Below, one piece after another: positions 36,438 through 44,527 of a stretch of 64,000 nt of DNA. This DNA is from Mycolicibacterium sp. P9-22 (lineage in GTDB: Bacteria > Actinomycetota > Actinomycetes > Mycobacteriales > Mycobacteriaceae). Within the stretch, counting starts at the first letter, position 1. Every line of letters begins with the position of its first letter. The notes under the pieces were generated by a model, which saw nothing but the letters and a program-made list of their open reading frames with translations, was not told the origin of the DNA and ran no database searches. The stretch is taken from positions 868,001 through 932,000 of the forward strand of contig NZ_NPKP01000001.1 in NCBI RefSeq assembly GCF_008329585.1, written 5' to 3'. Made by a program: the position numbers and the translations under genes.

Positions 36438-37042
36438 GCGCGGAGTCATCGGTGCAGTTGAAGGACGTCGACGGCGCGACGCGTACGGACGACGTCGCCG
36501 CCGAGAAGGCGAGCGAGGCAACGGCCATGTCGCAAACCGACGACCCGGGTCGCACCCGAGTTCGACGCCGGCGGCGGCGTGCCGTCGTCTACGGTGTCTT
36601 GCCGGGGTCGGTCCTGATTCTCGCTCTCGGTGGCGGCTATTTGAAGTGGTTCGCTTCCGAACGTGGATCGGACACCGATTCCGAAGCGTTGCGTGCAGCA
36701 ACCGATAGCACCGTGGCGATTCTGTCGTATGAACCCTATACCGTCAGCGCTTCCTTGACCGCCGCGAAAGACCGGCTCACCGGAACGTTCAAGGACTCGT
36801 ACTCTTCGCTGGTCGATGGCGTCGTGATTCCGGGATCCGAACAGAAACACATCTCGTCCGAGGCAACCGTCGCGGCCGCGGCCGAAATGTCGTCGAGCGA
36901 CCGCCACGCCGAAGTCCTGGTCTTCGTCAATCAGACTGTCTCCGTGGGAACCGACCCGCCAACCAACACTGCCTCAACCGTGCGTGTCACGCTCGACAGA
37001 GTAGATGGACGCTGGTTGATCGCTCAGTTCGATCCGGTCTGA
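36434..37042 (+). CDS. Mce-associated membrane protein (second)
   Basis: A 202-residue Mas-type protein: charged N-terminus with an RRRRRR-like stretch just before the single helix (about residues 55-75), then a periplasmic domain with LTGTFKDSYSSLVDGVVIP and VTLDRVDGRWLIAQFDPV, the usual Mas ending. Overlaps the first Mas gene by ATGA. Likely partner of the same Mce complex. Confidence 0.85.
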   Translation: MSAESSVQLKDVDGATRTDDVAAEKASEATAMSQTDDPGRTRVRRRRRRAVVYGVLPGSVLILALGGGYLKWFASERGSDTDSEALRAATDSTVAILSYEPYTVSASLTAAKDRLTGTFKDSYSSLVDGVVIPGSEQKHISSEATVAAAAEMSSSDRHAEVLVFVNQTVSVGTDPPTNTASTVRVTLDRVDGRWLIAQFDPV

Positions 37043-37048
37043 GCCGCC

Positions 37049-37570
37049 GTGATACGCCTTGCGGAACGAGGATCACAGACTGCCGCGTCGTGGCGAGTTG
37101 TATTGTTCACGTTGGTGATCGGCACGCTCTTCGCGGCGGCCGCGGTCGATGTGCCCGCTGCGTACGCCGACAACAAGCGGCTAAACTCCAGTGTTGCGGC
37201 CAACGTGTACACCGTGCAACGACAAGCCGGATGCCCGAGCGGTGTCACATTGGACGCGCGGCTAAGCCGTGCCGCCCAGACGCACACCATCGACGTTCTC
37301 AACAACCGTTCACTCGATGCGGACTTGGGCTCCGATGGGTCTACTCCACAGGCCCGTGCGGAAGCGGCTGGATACCGCGGCAAGGTATCGGTAACCGTCG
37401 CAATCAACCCGGCCTTGGCGATCAGCGGAATCGAGATACTGCATCAATGGTATTACAATGCAATTGATTTCGCGATCATGACCGATTGTGCCAATGCGGA
37501 CATCGGAGTGTGGTCAGAGAGCGTCCTTGACCGCACAGTGGTGGTCGCGGTGTACGGTCAGCCGCTATGA
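37049..37570 (+). CDS. Secreted CAP/SCP-like protein
   Basis: A 173-residue protein with an N-terminal signal sequence or anchor (about residues 16-41, ending in AYADNK) and a domain resembling the CAP/SCP fold of mycobacterial exported proteins: LDARLSRAAQTHTIDVLNN near residue 67 and TPQARAEAAGYRGKV near 107. Two Cys (about residues 62 and 146) could form a disulfide. GTG start six bases after the second Mas gene, so it closes the mce operon. Function unknown; lipid binding is known for some CAP proteins. Confidence 0.68.
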   Translation: MIRLAERGSQTAASWRVVLFTLVIGTLFAAAAVDVPAAYADNKRLNSSVAANVYTVQRQAGCPSGVTLDARLSRAAQTHTIDVLNNRSLDADLGSDGSTPQARAEAAGYRGKVSVTVAINPALAISGIEILHQWYYNAIDFAIMTDCANADIGVWSESVLDRTVVVAVYGQPL

Positions 37571-37737
37571 AAACCCTCGTCGCCAAGGAGTCGATGCTCA
37601 ATCCGCTACGGACTGCGACGCACCGAAGTCGACCGTGGTCTCCCAGGGAACAAAGGGAGCTGAACGGATCTCAATCCCGTCTAAGACACCGGCGACGAAA
37701 TCGAGAGCATGGCACCCATAGCGGAAGCAAGTGGCTC

Positions 37738-37767
37738 TTGCAATACATACTATTATGCATGCATAAT
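37738..37767 (+). promoter_or_regulatory. Promoter inside the 42-bp palindrome
   Basis: TTGCAA (37738-37743), 18-bp spacer and CATAAT (37762-37767) resemble the promoters at 18048 and 26373, with the same GCATGCATAAT at the -10. A start near 37774 would give about 45 leader bases before the MftD-like gene. Confidence 0.55.
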
Positions 37768-37780
37768 AGTATGTATTGCA
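37739..37780. repeat. 42-bp perfect palindrome, probable operator
   Basis: The two 21-base halves are exact reverse complements with no spacer; the centre is TATGCATGCATA and each outer end reads TGCAATACATAC or its complement. Only 12 of 42 bases are G or C, far below the surroundings. It contains CATAAT on both strands, so it could hold divergent -10 elements or bind a large or tandem dimeric regulator. It separates the mce operon end from the MftD-like operon. Confidence 0.85.
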
Positions 37781-37817
37781 CAGCTGCGCGATGGGATCAC
37801 GAAGGGAACTTGGGGTG

Positions 37818-39029
37818 ATGACCCTGAATCTGTGGAAGCGAGACTCCTGGTTCGAGACCGTCGCCGTCGCACAGGATCGAGCACGCAAACGACTCCCGCA
37901 ACCCGTGTACAGCTCGCGTGTTGCCGGCGCGGAGCGGGGGCAGACTGCGCTGAACAATCCAAACGCGTTCGCGGAATTGGGATTTGCTCCCATCGTCGCC
38001 GGAGCCAAGTCGGAGCGTCGGACGATTCGTACGGTGCTCGGACAACACGTAGCGTTGCCGGTGCTGATAAGTCCCGCCGGAATGCAGGCCATGCATCCCG
38101 ATGGCGAGGTCGCGGTGGCGCGTGCGGCCGCGTCGAGGGGCACGATCATGGGCCTGTCAAACTTCGCGGCCAAGCCCGTCGAGGAGGTGGTGGCCGCCAG
38201 TCCGAACACGTTCTTCCAGATGTACTGGACGGGTGGCCGTGACACCATGCTTGAACGCATGCAGCGTGCTCACGCCGCCGGTGTGCAGGGGATCATCGCC
38301 ACGACAGACTGGTCCTTCTCGCGAGGACGGGACTCGGGCTCACCCCAGATCCCGGACAGGCTCGATCTCGGTGCGATTCTGCGCTTCGCGCCACAGATCA
38401 TCCACAAGCGTCGATGGTGGTGGGAATTCGCCAAACGGCTCCAGCTCCCCGATCTGAGTGCCCCCAACTTCGTATCGCTGGGCGAGAGCCCGCCGTCGTT
38501 CTCCGAGGCCTATCGTCAATTCCTGGCGACACCGCCGCCACAGTGGGACGACATCGCCTGGCTCGTCGACACCTGGGGGCAGATGTCGGGAAAGCCCTTC
38601 ATGCTCAAGGGCGTCTGCCGCGTCGACGACGCACGGCGAGCTGTCGACGCCGGAGTCGATGCAATTTCGGTATCCAATCACGGCGGCAACAATCTCGACG
38701 GCACGCCGGCGACGATCCGTCTCGTGCACGCCATCGCCAGTGAGGTGGGCCAGCAGATCACTGTGGTCCTCGACGGCGGCGTGCGCCGCGGCTCAGACGT
38801 CGTCAAGGCTCTCGCCCTGGGTGCCAAGGCAGTGATGATCGGTCGCGCCTACCTGTGGGGTTTCGGTGCGAACGGTCAAGCCGGCGTCGAGAATGTGCTC
38901 GACGTATTGCGGGACGGAGTGGACTCCACGCTGATGGGTCTCGGGGTGTCCTCGATCGACGAGCTAGGGCCCCACCATCTGATCGTGCCCGAAGGCTTCC
39001 ACCTCCGGATCGACGAACACGCAGCGTGA
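37818..39029 (+). CDS. MftD-like FMN-dependent alpha-hydroxy-acid dehydrogenase family enzyme
   Basis: A 403-residue FMN enzyme of the lactate dehydrogenase/glycolate oxidase fold. WFETVAVAQDRARKRLP, AFAELGFAP and the active-site segment ISVSNHGGNNLDGTPA match MftD (pre-mycofactocin synthase) rather than LldD: in lactate enzymes the segment is SNHGGRQLD, whose Arg binds the substrate carboxylate, replaced here by Asn. DGGVRRGSDVVKALALGA is the FMN phosphate site. No mftA-C/E/F genes are nearby; instead a LutABC set follows. Role could be a second MftD or an oxidase of a related amine or hydroxy compound. Confidence 0.85.
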   Translation: MTLNLWKRDSWFETVAVAQDRARKRLPQPVYSSRVAGAERGQTALNNPNAFAELGFAPIVAGAKSERRTIRTVLGQHVALPVLISPAGMQAMHPDGEVAVARAAASRGTIMGLSNFAAKPVEEVVAASPNTFFQMYWTGGRDTMLERMQRAHAAGVQGIIATTDWSFSRGRDSGSPQIPDRLDLGAILRFAPQIIHKRRWWWEFAKRLQLPDLSAPNFVSLGESPPSFSEAYRQFLATPPPQWDDIAWLVDTWGQMSGKPFMLKGVCRVDDARRAVDAGVDAISVSNHGGNNLDGTPATIRLVHAIASEVGQQITVVLDGGVRRGSDVVKALALGAKAVMIGRAYLWGFGANGQAGVENVLDVLRDGVDSTLMGLGVSSIDELGPHHLIVPEGFHLRIDEHAA

Positions 39030-39078
39030 GTCATCGCAACATGAGTCCCGTTCGTGACCGTCGCGGCCCTCTCAGAAA

Positions 39079-39837
39079 GTGAAGCCAGTGCGGATAGCAC
39101 TCTTCGCGACGTGTCTGGCAGATGCGATGTTCCCCAGAGCCGCCATCGCCACGGTGTCGCTACTCGAGCGGCTCGGACACCGAATCGTGTTTCCCGACCG
39201 CCAGACCTGCTGCGGTCAGATGCACATCAACACGGGGTACCTCGCGGAGGCCGCCGCCTTGGTGCGTCACCACGTCGAGGTATTCGAGGGTTGTGATGTG
39301 ATCGTGGCGCCCTCGGGCTCCTGCGTCGGGTCGGTAAGGCACCAGCATGCAATGGTTGCCCGACGGGCAGGTGACGAGGCGCTCGCGGTACGCGCCGACG
39401 ACCTCGCCGCCCGTACGTATGAATTGTCCGAACTGCTCCTCGACGTACTCGGTGTGCGCGACGTGGGTGCGTACTACCCACATCGGGTGACCTACCACCC
39501 CACCTGCCATTCCCTGAGGATGCTGCGCGTCGGCGACAAGCCGCTGACATTGCTGAGGTCGGTCCGCGGAATGACCTTGACCGAATTGCCCGAGGCGGAC
39601 TCGTGCTGCGGATTCGGTGGCACTTTTGCGATCAAGAACTCCGCCACCTCGACGGCCATGCTCGCGGACAAGATGACCAATGTCATCGCCTCCGGTGCCG
39701 AAATATGCACTGCCGGCGATTCTTCGTGCCTGATGCAGATCGGCGGTGGATTGACTCGGATACGGTCGGGCGTGCGCACGGTGCACCTGGCCGAGATCCT
39801 GGCATCCACCGAAGGCGCAGAGATGGGTGACGTGTGA
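39079..39837 (+). CDS. lutA: LutA/LldE-type iron-sulfur protein
   Basis: A 252-residue protein with two Cys-rich CCG domains: RQTCCGQMH near residue 47 and DSCCGFGGTFAIK near 174, plus APSGSCVGSV and THPTCHS-like Cys sites (VTYHPTCHSLRML). This matches LutA/LldE, which with LutB and LutC oxidises lactate in Bacillus. GTG start after GAAAGT; 49 bases after the MftD-like gene. Overlaps LutB by GTGA. In this context it probably takes electrons from, or acts with, the MftD-like flavoprotein. Confidence 0.86.
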   Translation: MKPVRIALFATCLADAMFPRAAIATVSLLERLGHRIVFPDRQTCCGQMHINTGYLAEAAALVRHHVEVFEGCDVIVAPSGSCVGSVRHQHAMVARRAGDEALAVRADDLAARTYELSELLLDVLGVRDVGAYYPHRVTYHPTCHSLRMLRVGDKPLTLLRSVRGMTLTELPEADSCCGFGGTFAIKNSATSTAMLADKMTNVIASGAEICTAGDSSCLMQIGGGLTRIRSGVRTVHLAEILASTEGAEMGDV

Positions 39838-41300
39838 CCACCTTCGTGGGCATGCCTGGCTTCGGCAATCTGGAGGGTGACGAGCCGTTTCCCCGCGCGG
39901 CGCGGCGCGCCTTGCGGGACTCACAGATGCGCAAGAACGTCGGGCAGGCTACGGCAACGATCCGCGCCAAAAGGCTTGCCGCAATCGGTGAATGCCAGGA
40001 TTGGGAAGAGCTTCGCGAGGCGGGTAGCGCGATCAAGGCGGACGTGCTTGCCCGTCTTCCCGAGTTGCTGGAGCAGCTGGAGCGCAACGTCGCTGCGCGG
40101 GGCGGAGTGGTGCACTGGGCCCGCGACGCCCACGAGGCCAACGTGATCGTCGGCCAGCTGGCGACTGAGGCGGGTGCCGCCGAGGTCGTCAAGGTCAAAT
40201 CGATGGCCACGCAGGAGATCGGCCTCAATGAGTACCTCGACTCCATCGGCATCGCGGCGATCGAGACCGATCTCGCCGAACTCATCGTGCAGATGGCCAA
40301 CGACAAACCCAGCCACATCCTCGTGCCGGCCATCCACCGCAATCGCGCCGAGATTCGCGACATCTTCCGGCGGACACTGCCTGGCGCCGGCGAGGTAAGC
40401 GACGACCCGCGCGACCTTGCGATGGCAGCGCGAGCCTACCTGCGCCGCAAGTTCATGTCGGCAAAGGTCGCCGTGAGCGGTGCCAACTTCGCTATCGCCG
40501 AGACCGGGACGCTGGTCGTCGTCGAATCGGAGGGCAATGGCCGGATGTGCCTGACGCTGCCGTCGACCTTGATCACGGTGATGGGCATCGAGAAGGTCTT
40601 ACCGGCCTTCGCCGACCTCGAGGTCTTCCTACAGTTGCTGCCTCGGTCCTCGACTGCCGAGCGGATGAACCCGTACACATCGATGTGGACGGGCGTCTAC
40701 GAAGGAGACGGCCCGCAGGCATTCCATCTGGTGCTGTTGGACAATGGCCGCACGTCGGTGCTTGCCGACGAAGTAGGTCGCGCGGCGTTGCACTGCATCC
40801 GCTGCAGCGCTTGCCTCAACGTCTGCCCGGTGTACGAGCGGACGGGCGGTCATGCCTACGGGTCGGTATATCCAGGACCGATTGGCGCCATCTTATCCCC
40901 GCAGCTGACCAGGTCGGACGACCACGGTGGTGCCAATGCATCGCTGCCATACGCCTCGTCGCTGTGTGGGGCGTGCTTCGACGCCTGCCCGGTCCGCATC
41001 GACATCCCCTCGATCTTGGTGGATCTCCGTGCCCAGCAGGTCGACGGTCAACGCGGCGGTTTTCCTGGCGGACAGGATCTTCTGATGAAGGCCGCCGCCT
41101 GGACGATGAAATCGCCCAAGCGGATCGCTACGGCGGAGAAGGCACTGTCAGCGGGTCGAATCATCGCCAACGGTGACGGCCTGATCACCACACTTCCGTG
41201 GCCCGGCTCGCGGTGGACCACGAGCCGGGACATGCCTCCGCCGCCGAAGGAGACCTTTCGGCAATGGTGGGCCCGCACCCATGGCGGGTCGGTTCGATGA
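39834..41300 (+). CDS. lutB: LutB/LldF-type iron-sulfur protein
   Basis: A 488-residue protein with an N-terminal LUD domain (residues 60-290) and two 4Fe-4S motifs: CIRCSACLNVCPVY near 322 and CGACFDACPVRI near 378, followed by the LutB C-terminal domain. Full length and all cluster Cys are present. Works with LutA and LutC as a membrane-associated electron-transfer oxidase. GTGA and ATGA overlaps bind it to its neighbours. Confidence 0.88.
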   Translation: MTTFVGMPGFGNLEGDEPFPRAARRALRDSQMRKNVGQATATIRAKRLAAIGECQDWEELREAGSAIKADVLARLPELLEQLERNVAARGGVVHWARDAHEANVIVGQLATEAGAAEVVKVKSMATQEIGLNEYLDSIGIAAIETDLAELIVQMANDKPSHILVPAIHRNRAEIRDIFRRTLPGAGEVSDDPRDLAMAARAYLRRKFMSAKVAVSGANFAIAETGTLVVVESEGNGRMCLTLPSTLITVMGIEKVLPAFADLEVFLQLLPRSSTAERMNPYTSMWTGVYEGDGPQAFHLVLLDNGRTSVLADEVGRAALHCIRCSACLNVCPVYERTGGHAYGSVYPGPIGAILSPQLTRSDDHGGANASLPYASSLCGACFDACPVRIDIPSILVDLRAQQVDGQRGGFPGGQDLLMKAAAWTMKSPKRIATAEKALSAGRIIANGDGLITTLPWPGSRWTTSRDMPPPPKETFRQWWARTHGGSVR

Positions 41301-41905
41301 ACGGTGCGAGGCGGGTGGTGCTTGACCGCATCGAGCACGCGCTGTCTGCGGCACCTTCGCGGCCGGTCGTCGTCCCGCGACAGTACGAGCATGCGGCCTC
41401 GTCGCACCCGGGCGATGCAGAACTCTTTGCTCACAACGTCGCTGAGTATCGGGCGAGCGTCCATCGGATCGTCGACGGCGCCGTGGCGCCCACCGTGGCG
41501 TCGCTGGTACCGACGGGTATGCGCGTCGTGACGCCACTCGATCTGCCCGTCGAGTGGATTCGTGACGTCGAGGTGCTCGTCGATGAGCCCATGCTGTCGA
41601 ATGAGCAGCTGGATACCGCTGCGGTAGTGCTCACCGGGTGCGCGGTGGCCATCGCTGCAACCGGGACGATCATGCTGGATGCCGGTGTCGCACAGGGACG
41701 GCGCGCCTTGACGCTGGTCCCGGATCACCACATCTGTGTGGTGCTCAGAGACCAGATCGTCGACACCGTACCGCAATCCATTGCCGCGCTCGACCCGGAT
41801 CGGCCCCTGACCTTCATCTCCGGGCCGAGTGCGACGAGCGATATCGAGCTCCACCGAGTCGAAGGTGTGCACGGCCCTCGAACGCTGGACGTTCTGATCG
41901 TGTAG
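41297..41905 (+). CDS. lutC: LutC/LldG-type LUD domain protein
   Basis: A 202-residue LUD-domain protein. DAVVLTGCAVAIAATGTIMLDAG-like strands and the ending FISGPSATSDIELHRVEGVHGPRTLDVLIV are hallmark LutC sequence (shown here in fragments). It completes the LutABC trio and is the last intact gene of the MftD-like operon. Downstream is decayed sequence. Confidence 0.87.
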   Translation: MNGARRVVLDRIEHALSAAPSRPVVVPRQYEHAASSHPGDAELFAHNVAEYRASVHRIVDGAVAPTVASLVPTGMRVVTPLDLPVEWIRDVEVLVDEPMLSNEQLDTAAVVLTGCAVAIAATGTIMLDAGVAQGRRALTLVPDHHICVVLRDQIVDTVPQSIAALDPDRPLTFISGPSATSDIELHRVEGVHGPRTLDVLIV

Positions 41906-42059
41906 TCGGTGATCGGCTTGCGATGACCAGTCGCCGCCCACCTGTATCGCCTCGATGCGCGCCGTGGAATGCAGCTCGTCTAATGAAACAGTGGTCTGTC
42001 GCCTCCAGGCCGGAGGGGTTCGGGTTCGGATTGAAGCCGGGCATGATCTCCTTGGCCAG

Positions 42060-42662
42060 CAACGTTCGTCGAGTGTTGACTCGCCTACTCCCAGTCTTCG
42101 CGGGGCCATTCGGATGCCGGCCACGGGGTCGCACATTCGTTGCCAGTTCGTCATCGGCACGTCGATGGCACCGGGACATCACGTTGACCCGGATCTTGTA
42201 CGCACCGAGTCCGAGGGCCGCGCTTCGCATCAGACCGAGCATGCCGTGCTTGGCCGCCGCATGTGCGTCCGATGGGATCGCCGATCAGCCCGATCGGCGA
42301 TGACTTCAAGGACGATCGAACCGGCCTGTCGTTCGATGGGATGAGGAACAATGGCCCTCAGGGCTCGCAGAGGCCGGTGAGATTGAGGTGGATCTGGCCG
42401 AATGCCTGTAGCACTTCGGCCACGACCGAGTCCAGCGCCGCCGAGGAGACACAGCTGAGAATGCGCCGATCGACAGCTTCGACCTCGGCGACGGTCTCCC
42501 CGAGGTCGGCCTCGCGAGCCATGGGCAGCCGCTGTCGCCATGTCACGATCGATGTCGATTGCGATGATGGCCGCGCCCTCTCGCGCTGTTGCGATCCGTG
42601 GGCTCGGCCTTGGCCACGGGCGGCGCGGTGATGAGAGCGACCTTGCCGTCCAGTAAAGCCAT
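42060..42662 (-). pseudogene. Decayed mycofactocin-type SDR gene
   Basis: Pieces of one short-chain dehydrogenase occur in order on the minus strand but in different frames: start MALLDGKVALIT (with GAGGAG ahead of the ATG), LGETVAEVEAVDRRI, GQIH, LEVIADRAD, then MLGLMRSAALGLGAYKIRVNV and VPMTNWQR. The GxxxGxG motif is damaged. At least three frameshifts are needed. The middle pieces match the mycofactocin-coupled SDR subfamily. Ends are approximate. A palindrome lies upstream of its start at 42779-42792. Confidence 0.7.
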
Positions 42663-42778
42663 GTTCGTTCTCCTCGTGTCAACGAGTGCGGGGCCCGTGT
42701 GTTGGTTTGCGACGCTCCCGGGAGTGACGCTGCGAGTGCGGCGCGGCGGCAAACGAGCGACGTGAAGCGTGTGGACAT

Positions 42779-42792
42779 ATTTGCATGCAAAT
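42779..42792. promoter_or_regulatory. ATTTGCATGCAAAT palindrome
   Basis: A perfect 14-bp palindrome between the divergent DUF732 gene (+) and the decayed SDR (-). The GCATGC core is shared with the boxes before the AtuA, mce and MftD-like operons, so the SDR was probably once part of the same regulon. Confidence 0.5.
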
Positions 42793-42829
42793 CACTTCTC
42801 CGTTAGGTGGCCTGGCATAGGATTTCCAC

Positions 42830-43183
42830 ATGAAACGTTGCATGTCGTTGGTCGCTCTGATCGCCGTCGCAGCATCGCAGGTGTCGGAGCCGATCGCGCA
42901 TGCCGTTCCCGGCCCTGAAGTCGAGTACACGTACAACGTGATCGTGCGGCGGCACTTCGATTTTCCAAACAGCGACGCGATTGGTTACGGGTTCGGGATC
43001 TGCGACAAGGTAGCCCAAGGCGAGGCGTACTCGGAGGTGATGGCCGACGTGAGGGCGGACGTGCTGCCCAACGACGAACAGGCGACCAATTACGTGGTCT
43101 CCAATGCCGTCGGAATACTGTGCCCCGTCCAAATTTCGCAGCTACGGCACTCGGCAGCGGGCTATCGGCCACCGGCGGGGTAG
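42830..43183 (+). CDS. Secreted DUF732 protein
   Basis: A 117-residue exported protein: signal peptide (residues 1-25, ending AHA) and a mature domain with YGFGICDKVAQGEAYSEVMADV and AVGILCPVQ, the two-Cys pattern of the mycobacterial DUF732 family. Function unknown. The GCATGC palindrome lies 38 bases before its ATG. Confidence 0.75.
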   Translation: MKRCMSLVALIAVAASQVSEPIAHAVPGPEVEYTYNVIVRRHFDFPNSDAIGYGFGICDKVAQGEAYSEVMADVRADVLPNDEQATNYVVSNAVGILCPVQISQLRHSAAGYRPPAG

Positions 43184-44092
43184 GACGGGGGGAGCGCGCC
43201 GTCGCTGCACCGATGCCGAGCGCGTGGTGTGCTGCACTGTTGCGCGGTCCTGCAACGGTTCCCGTCGGCTGCGGGGCGGAGACTGCCTCGATCCTGTTGT
43301 GCTGCAACCACCTCTGAACGCACACGTTGGCGCTAGGTGCACTGCGCTGCGCCCTTCGAACGTCGGTGTCCCACGTTGACGCTCGGTGCGACCGCGCGCC
43401 GACAAGTGCGGTGATCGACGCCATGCACGTTCGACTCCCGCCCGCCATCTGGCCGCCGCTGAGCGGCTGGGCGCCAATGTGCTCACCAGCGCTGGCGTTA
43501 AGGTTCAGGAGTACATTGCCGACCCGAAGGACGACGGCCGCCGTGGCATGCGTGTCATTGTGAAGGTCCGCAACAGGCGCACCTGGGGTACGGCTCCGTA
43601 ACCCAGGTGCATCACGAATGGTCTGACAGGGTGCAGACCTGTGACATCTCGCTGCGGACACGATCTACCACGGACTGGACTGATGAACCCCAAACCGATA
43701 CGGCCGGACCACGACCGAGGTTGTGCGGCATCCAGGTCGTTCCCACCGACATGGTGGCCGAGGCTGACGGCAGCGCCTACCCCGACGATGACTTTCTGCG
43801 GGTCGCTTACATTTCCGATCCAATCTAGAAGCCCGCTGACGCGCGTGATGAGCCACGCATCAACGGCATGCTGAAGTCGATCTTTCGACAACCTGCCCCC
43901 CGATGAGCAGGCAAGGTGTTAGCCCGGATGTGATCGCGCCACCCCGAGCGCCTAGGGCGGCGGTGCGCTGGCTGGTTCGCGATCGGCTGCATCCTGCGGA
44001 ATCCATCCCTTGTGGCTGATCGTTTCAGGTGAATGAGCCCGAAAGGATCCACAGGTATTGCCATTCTGCTTACTAACTTGTAAGTTAGTAGC
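43184..44092. other. About 0.9 kb without a recognisable gene
   Basis: Short open frames (for example 43386-43601 and 43607-43828) occur in different phases; their translations (ERLGANVLTSAGVKVQ, AYPDDDFLRVAYISDP) look protein-like but are not recognised, so a decayed gene is likely. No transposase or tRNA was seen. The TetR operator lies at its right end. Confidence 0.45.
44071..44090. promoter_or_regulatory. TetR-type operator at SnoaL start
   Basis: TACTAACTT and AAGTTAGTA form perfect 9-bp arms around GT. It ends two bases before the SnoaL ATG, and a TetR gene follows that one. This is a standard autoregulation layout. Confidence 0.75.
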
Positions 44093-44527
44093 ATGGTGAT
44101 GGCAAGCGAAACTGCAGTTGCTGATCTTTCATTCGTCGAGATGTTGTGCGAACGGTGGAAGAAGGCGTGGAACGATCACGACGGAGACGCCGTCGCGGAC
44201 CTGTGTGCCGAAGACCTCGTTTACGACGAACCCGCTCTGGGCGATACGGTCCACGGACGTAGCCCGATTCGCAACTACGTGTACGGGATGGACCGGGCAT
44301 TTCCGGACTACACGTTCATGTTGGAGGGTCTGTATGCCGACTTGCATCGGCGCGCGGTGCTCGTCGCCTGGCGACTCACCGGCACATATGCCAAGGGCGG
44401 TCAGCGTATCGACTTCCACGGCGACGATCGCCTGGAGTTGGGCGAGGATGGACTGATCTCCACGTACCGTTGCCTGTACGACCACGCGTTGGTGCGGCGT
44501 CAGCTTGGTCAGTTGCCGGCCAAGTGA
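44093..44527 (+). CDS. SnoaL-like protein
   Basis: A 144-residue NTF2-fold protein: ERWKKAWNDHDGDAVADLCAED and a GRSPIRNYVYG segment, with a beta-sheet ending in LELGEDGLISTYRCLYD. Similar to ester cyclase/SnoaL proteins. The ATG lies two bases after the operator and has no ribosome site; ATG or GTG codons 1-2 codons later are alternatives, so a leaderless mRNA is likely. Overlaps the TetR gene by GTGA. Likely target and partner of that repressor. Confidence 0.8.
   Translation: MVMASETAVADLSFVEMLCERWKKAWNDHDGDAVADLCAEDLVYDEPALGDTVHGRSPIRNYVYGMDRAFPDYTFMLEGLYADLHRRAVLVAWRLTGTYAKGGQRIDFHGDDRLELGEDGLISTYRCLYDHALVRRQLGQLPAK

Noticed and set aside
37818..39029. Annotation as L-lactate dehydrogenase LldD because of the Lut neighbours
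   Set aside because: The substrate-binding Arg is replaced (SNHGGNNLDG) and the N-terminus matches MftD, so lactate specificity is not supported.
39344..39354. AGCATGCAAT inside lutA
   Set aside because: Coding sequence, no -35/-10 partner; likely chance match to the regulon box.
41048..42160. 370-codon minus-strand frame opposite LutB/LutC
   Set aside because: Low-complexity translation; LutB/LutC on the other strand are unmistakable. Only its first residues coincide with the decayed SDR.
43184..44092. Insertion sequence or phage remnant
   Set aside because: No terminal inverted repeats, target duplication or transposase/integrase motif could be seen.
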